Assembly (NCBI GenBank): GCA_900762945.1
Contig: CAAFIN010000018.1
Span: forward strand, 1-7,198
Length of the DNA stretch: 7,198 bases
Reading direction: 5' to 3'
Source of the DNA: Clostridia bacterium
GTDB lineage: Bacteria > Bacillota > Clostridia > Christensenellales > Pumilibacteraceae
Below, piece by piece: positions 5,976-7,198 of the stretch. A program made the translations under genes and the position numbers. Under the pieces are notes generated by a model, which worked only from the letters and a program-made list of their open reading frames with translations, had not been told where the DNA came from and did no database searches. Positions within the stretch are counted from its first letter, which is position 1. Each line of letters opens with the position of its first letter.

Positions 5976-6664
5976 TATTCCGACAGTTCGTCGCTTCGGT
6001 CGTCTACGTACGCCCAGTCGATAGGCGTCATGCCGTTTTCTTTCAGAAACTCGTTCGCTTTCGAAAAATGCTTACAACCGAAGAACCCGCGATAAGCGGA
6101 CAAGGGGCTGGGGTGCACGCTCTCGAGGATAAGGTGCGGCGTACCGATAAGCGGTTTTTTATTGATCGCGTTCGCGCCCCACAGCATAAAAACCATGGGC
6201 TTTTCGCGCCCCGACAGCGAGGAAATCACCGCGTCGGTAAAGCGTTGCCACCCAAGCCCCGCGTGCGATTGCGGCTCGCCGCTGCGCACCGTCAGTACGG
6301 TGTTAAGAAGCAGGACGCCTTGCTTCGCCCAGCCTGTAAGCGTGCTTCCGCGCGGTTTCAAGCCGGTGTCCGACTCGATCTCTTTGAAAATATTTACGAG
6401 CGACGGCGGGAGTTGCACGCCCTTGCCGACGGCAAACGCCATACCGTTCGCCTGCCCTTCGCCGTGGTACGGGTCCTGACCTAAGATAACGACCTTCACG
6501 TCGTCGTACGGCACGGACTTGAACGCCGAATATATCTCGGGTTTGGGCGGATAAACCGTTTTTTCCGCGTACTCGCGGTCTACTGCCGCCGTAAGTTCGG
6601 AAAAGTATGGTTTTTCATATTCTTTTTCGAGGACTTCGTCCCACGAATTGCCGATGACTTGCAT
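5942..6664 (-). CDS. ung: Uracil-DNA glycosylase (family 1)
   Basis: Ung removes uracil from DNA, arising by cytosine deamination or dUTP incorporation, and starts base excision repair. The 240 residues match the family length and all key motifs are present. The water-activating loop GQDPYH (62-67) has catalytic Asp64, GMAFAV at 74-79 has the stacking Phe77, LLLN at 118-121 has Asn121 for uracil recognition, and the minor-groove loop HPSPLSAYRGFFG (184-196) has His184 and Leu188. The ATG is preceded by GGAG at 8 bases and by a strong promoter, with a leader of about 50 bases. It seems to be a single-gene unit. Nothing is truncated or altered, and the family assignment is unambiguous. Confidence 0.98.
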   Translation of the reverse strand: MQVIGNSWDEVLEKEYEKPYFSELTAAVDREYAEKTVYPPKPEIYSAFKSVPYDDVKVVILGQDPYHGEGQANGMAFAVGKGVQLPPSLVNIFKEIESDTGLKPRGSTLTGWAKQGVLLLNTVLTVRSGEPQSHAGLGWQRFTDAVISSLSGREKPMVFMLWGANAINKKPLIGTPHLILESVHPSPLSAYRGFFGCKHFSKANEFLKENGMTPIDWAYVDDRSDELSEYYAGASRIKRA

Positions 6665-6720
6665 TGGATTTTCTCCGCTTCGCCGCGACGTTTGCCGACC
6701 GCGACGATATATTTTTCTTT

Positions 6721-6749
6721 ATTCTAGCATATATTCGCGAAAATGTCCA
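6721..6749 (-). promoter_or_regulatory. Promoter for ung (sigma-A type, extended -10)
   Basis: On the minus strand TGGACA (6744-6749) and TAGAAT (6721-6726) are separated by exactly 17 bases. Each box has five of six consensus bases, and TGC directly before the -10 forms an extended -10. It lies between the arsR terminator and the ung start. The predicted leader (about 6714 to 6665) holds an 8-bp direct repeat, CCGCGACG at 6683-6690 and 6699-6706 as read on the plus strand, of unknown meaning. Confidence 0.8.
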
Positions 6750-6781
6750 TATATTTTACCGATTGTGCGGTTTCTTCGCGT

Positions 6782-6811
6782 AAAAAAACGGCTTGACCGC
6801 TCGTCAAACCG
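6782..6811 (-). terminator. Intrinsic terminator of the arsR-family gene
   Basis: On the minus strand CGGTTTGAC (6803-6811) pairs with GTCAAGCCG (6789-6797) around a 5-base loop. This makes nine pairs with one G-U, followed directly by seven T residues (6782-6788). The TGA stop (6804-6806) is inside the first arm, so the terminator overlaps the end of the gene. It separates this gene from ung. Confidence 0.88.
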
Positions 6812-7166
6812 CTTCGCTTTTCATTATTCCGTCCGTCGCCGACAACATTACGTCGAGAACGCTTTTGTCCGCTATCCGATAAAACCCGATCTTGCCCTGA
6901 CGGCGGCAACTCACTATGCCCGCCAGTCGCAAAGTCCGCAGTTGGTGCGAAACCGTAGTCTGGTTTATACCCAGTACAGTCGAAATATCGCCCACGCACA
7001 GCGGCGTTATGGCCAGCGCCGACAGAATCTTCAGCCGCGTGCCGTCGGACAGCGCGAAGAAATACTCGGACAGCGCCCCGAGCGTTTCCGCGCCCGGCAC
7101 GAATTTTTCTATCAGCCCGCGCTTTTCGGAGCTTATCAGCAATATATTTTCGTCACCCGCTTTCAT
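6804..7166 (-). CDS. ArsR/SmtB-family winged-helix repressor
   Basis: This small dimeric DNA-binding protein of the ArsR family usually represses its own operon and releases DNA on binding a metal, oxyanion or other signal. In the 120 residues the winged-helix domain covers about 29-100: ALSDGTRLKILSAL (39-52), the recognition region around INQTTVSHQLRTL (67-79) and the wing near RRQGKIGFYRI (88-98). In the classical ArsR/CadC metal site the second helix reads ELCVCDL; here it reads PLCVGDI, keeping Cys57 but losing the second Cys, and no C-terminal His/Asp pair typical of zinc sensors is seen. A non-metal signal is therefore possible. I place the start at the ATG at 7166; the frame extends to a TTG at 7196, but that would translate through the TATAAT box. 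The regulated genes may lie beyond the window. Confidence 0.88.
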   Translation of the reverse strand: MKAGDENILLISSEKRGLIEKFVPGAETLGALSEYFFALSDGTRLKILSALAITPLCVGDISTVLGINQTTVSHQLRTLRLAGIVSCRRQGKIGFYRIADKSVLDVMLSATDGIMKSEAV

Positions 7167-7172
7167 ACTACG

Positions 7173-7178
7173 ATTATA
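7173..7178 (-). promoter_or_regulatory. -10 box (TATAAT) directly upstream of the arsR-family gene
   Basis: A perfect TATAAT on the minus strand ends six bases before the ATG, so the expected transcription start falls on or next to the A of the ATG, giving a leaderless message. No ribosome binding site precedes the ATG, which agrees. The box lies in a small dyad (CGAT-TAT-ATCG, 7171-7181), a possible autoregulatory site. The -35 would fall at about 7196-7201, at or past the window edge, and cannot be judged. Confidence 0.5.
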
Positions 7179-7198
7179 TCGCAAAACCGCATACAAAA

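Noticed and set aside
6683..6706. Direct repeat CCGCGACG in the ung leader as a regulator site
   Set aside because: Eight bases of CpG-rich sequence can repeat by chance; nothing else supports binding.

Overview
The window looks like part of a chromosome from a low-profile or uncultured Firmicute (Bacillota), probably in the class Clostridia. Supporting points are a Gram-positive type HPr kinase/phosphorylase, the Fe-S epoxyqueuosine reductase QueH instead of QueG, a lipobox-bearing secreted serine protease, GGAGG-type ribosome binding sites, and uvrC close to hprK, an arrangement I recall from clostridial genomes. The sequence is CpG-rich, and long antisense open frames arise as shadows of the real genes. 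All seven recognisable genes lie on the minus strand and are described here in transcription order, from right to left.

Right end: an ArsR-family repressor (7166 to 6804) starts directly beneath a TATAAT box and ends inside a good intrinsic terminator. Next comes ung (uracil-DNA glycosylase) with its own strong promoter (TGGACA-N17-TAGAAT) and a weak terminator. A 249-base gap rich in small hairpins carries a TATAAT box for the next unit.

Middle: a three-gene unit comprises a trypsin-like serine protease lipoprotein, queH eight bases later, and uvrC overlapping queH by four bases (ATGA). Thus a surface protease, a tRNA-modification enzyme and the nucleotide-excision-repair nuclease appear to share one transcript. 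QueH and UvrC are both Fe-S proteins.

Left: a second unit with its own promoter, and a TGTAA-N5-TTACA dyad over the predicted transcription start, encodes a Cof-type HAD phosphatase followed with no spacing (TAA directly followed by ATG) by hprK, the bifunctional sensor enzyme of carbon catabolite repression.

The last 260 bases (1-260), downstream of hprK, hold no convincing gene. They contain a striking nested imperfect inverted repeat of about 110 bp (8-117), further hairpins, a 10-bp direct repeat and a doubtful 36-codon ORF. This is the most unexplained part of the window, perhaps a structured RNA or a small repeat element. Everything else is largely housekeeping: DNA repair (ung, uvrC), tRNA modification (queH) and regulation (hprK, arsR). 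I see no mobile genes, CRISPR array, tRNA or rRNA, and no clear evidence of a new multi-gene system.
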